Shown here piece after piece: positions 4,878 to 5,359 of a stretch of DNA of 5,359 nt; positions within the stretch are counted from its first letter, which is position 1, and every line of letters begins with the position of its first letter. A program made the translations under genes and the position numbers. The stretch comes from Flavipsychrobacter stenotrophus (GTDB taxonomy: Bacteria > Bacteroidota > Bacteroidia > Chitinophagales > Chitinophagaceae): the NCBI GenBank assembly GCA_947372365.1, contig CANBTK010000196.1, positions 1-5,359 on the forward strand, read 5' to 3'. A model generated the notes under the pieces. It had not been told where the DNA came from. It saw nothing but the letters and a program-made list of their open reading frames with translations, and did no database searches.

Positions 4878-5359
4878 CTACTCCCGCTTCAACTCCAGGT
4901 CCTGGAAATCAAAGCTGAAATCGGTAGCTGGTGATATTGCACTCATAGAAATTGCCTTGCCCTTACCAGCTTCGTCTAAACTAAAGTTTACGTAGGCATC
5001 AGCATCCATGCTGCGGTCTATCCACTTGGCAACATAGGTGTTGCCTTTCAGGTAAAAGAGCTCTCCGCATAATTTATGAGAGCGTTTAGATTCAAACCAC
5101 TGCTTGCCATTCTTTGTTGCAATAACTACGTCTCCGAACCACTGGCCTTTGTATGTACCCTCAACAGAAGCAAAGTCAGGCCTCACATTGCTGTTCAGTT
5201 TGTTTAGTTCTACTATATGCCATACCGAATCAGTTACCCTATCGGTATTGCCAGCCATTTCCTTTTTTATAGCTGCATATTCTGTAACTCTGTCAGTGCC
5301 GTTAACACCCAGGTAACTATCCTTTATCTGGTTAGTAATAGCGGTAAATGCCAACCCTT
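4878..5359 (-). CDS. Beta-lactamase-family serine hydrolase, C-terminal part with DUF3471-type domain (cut by window edge)
   Basis: The minus-strand frame enters from the right edge and ends at the TAG at 4880-4878, leaving about 159 residues. The first segment (A-F-T-A-I-T-N-Q-I-K-D-S-Y-L-G) resembles the last helix of class C beta-lactamase/penicillin-binding-protein-like hydrolases. It is followed by the small domain often fused to them: V-E-G-T-Y-K-G-Q-W-F-G-D-V near the start, F-E-S-K-R-S-H-K-L-C-G-E-L, then A-K-W-x-D-R-S-M-D-A-D-A-Y-V-N-F-S-L-D, and a final S-P-A-T-D-F-S-F-D-F-Q-D-L. I recognise this as the DUF3471 (PF11954) pattern. The catalytic Ser-x-x-Lys and Tyr motifs and any signal peptide would lie outside the window, so the substrate cannot be judged. 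A TTG near 5354 is not a credible start, because the family sequence clearly continues upstream. The gene is convergent with tsf. Confidence 0.85.
   Translation of the reverse strand, partial: GLAFTAITNQIKDSYLGVNGTDRVTEYAAIKKEMAGNTDRVTDSVWHIVELNKLNSNVRPDFASVEGTYKGQWFGDVVIATKNGKQWFESKRSHKLCGELFYLKGNTYVAKWIDRSMDADAYVNFSLDEAGKGKAISMSAISPATDFSFDFQDLELKRE

Noticed and set aside
5104..5316. Plus-strand open frame of 70 codons
   Set aside because: It is antisense to the serine hydrolase C-terminal region, which shows clear family motifs.

Overview
The window looks like chromosomal DNA from a member of the Bacteroidetes (Bacteroidota), plausibly near the Chitinophagaceae; the phylum call is firmer than the family. 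Supporting signs are the gene order rplM-rpsI-rpsB-tsf, A-rich start regions with no usable Shine-Dalgarno sequence, a promoter matching the Bacteroidetes sigma-factor consensus (TTTG, about 20 bp, TAnnTTTG), a secreted repeat protein built of 'DGG(F/Y)-(L/I)I-G ... KTD-GN-W-K' blades, and a serine hydrolase with a C-terminal DUF3471-type domain.

Layout. Positions 1-1127 (minus strand) hold the N-terminal part of a secreted repeat protein, cut by the left edge; its frame is open throughout but no stop codon falls in the window. Positions 1128-1743 form a 616-bp gap between divergent genes. This gap contains a GC-rich block (about 1151-1260), a mostly featureless AT-rich stretch, and the promoter and leader of the ribosomal operon. 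Positions 1744-4736 (plus strand) encode ribosomal proteins L13, S9 and S2 and then elongation factor Ts. Positions 4737-4877 are a convergent intergenic region with a clear terminator. Positions 4878-5359 (minus strand) are the C-terminal end of a beta-lactamase-like serine hydrolase, cut by the right edge.

How the genes work together. rplM, rpsI and rpsB are separated by 66 and 72 nt and probably share the promoter at 1638-1669. tsf lies 185 nt further on, behind a palindrome and a terminator-like hairpin, and a possible second promoter overlaps that hairpin, so EF-Ts may be expressed partly independently. All four products serve translation. The two flanking minus-strand genes look functionally unrelated to the operon.

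The less ordinary features are: (1) a 28-nt element of four related heptads placed 0-6 nt after the stop codons of three successive genes and always in the sense orientation of the gene it follows; (2) a 72-residue Gly/Arg-rich tail on S2, preceded by a strongly acidic linker; (3) a perfect 20-bp palindrome between rpsB and tsf; (4) an apparent overlap of terminator and promoter upstream of tsf. I see no mobile-element gene, CRISPR array, tRNA or rRNA. The core genes are ordinary, and I do not claim a new multigene system here.
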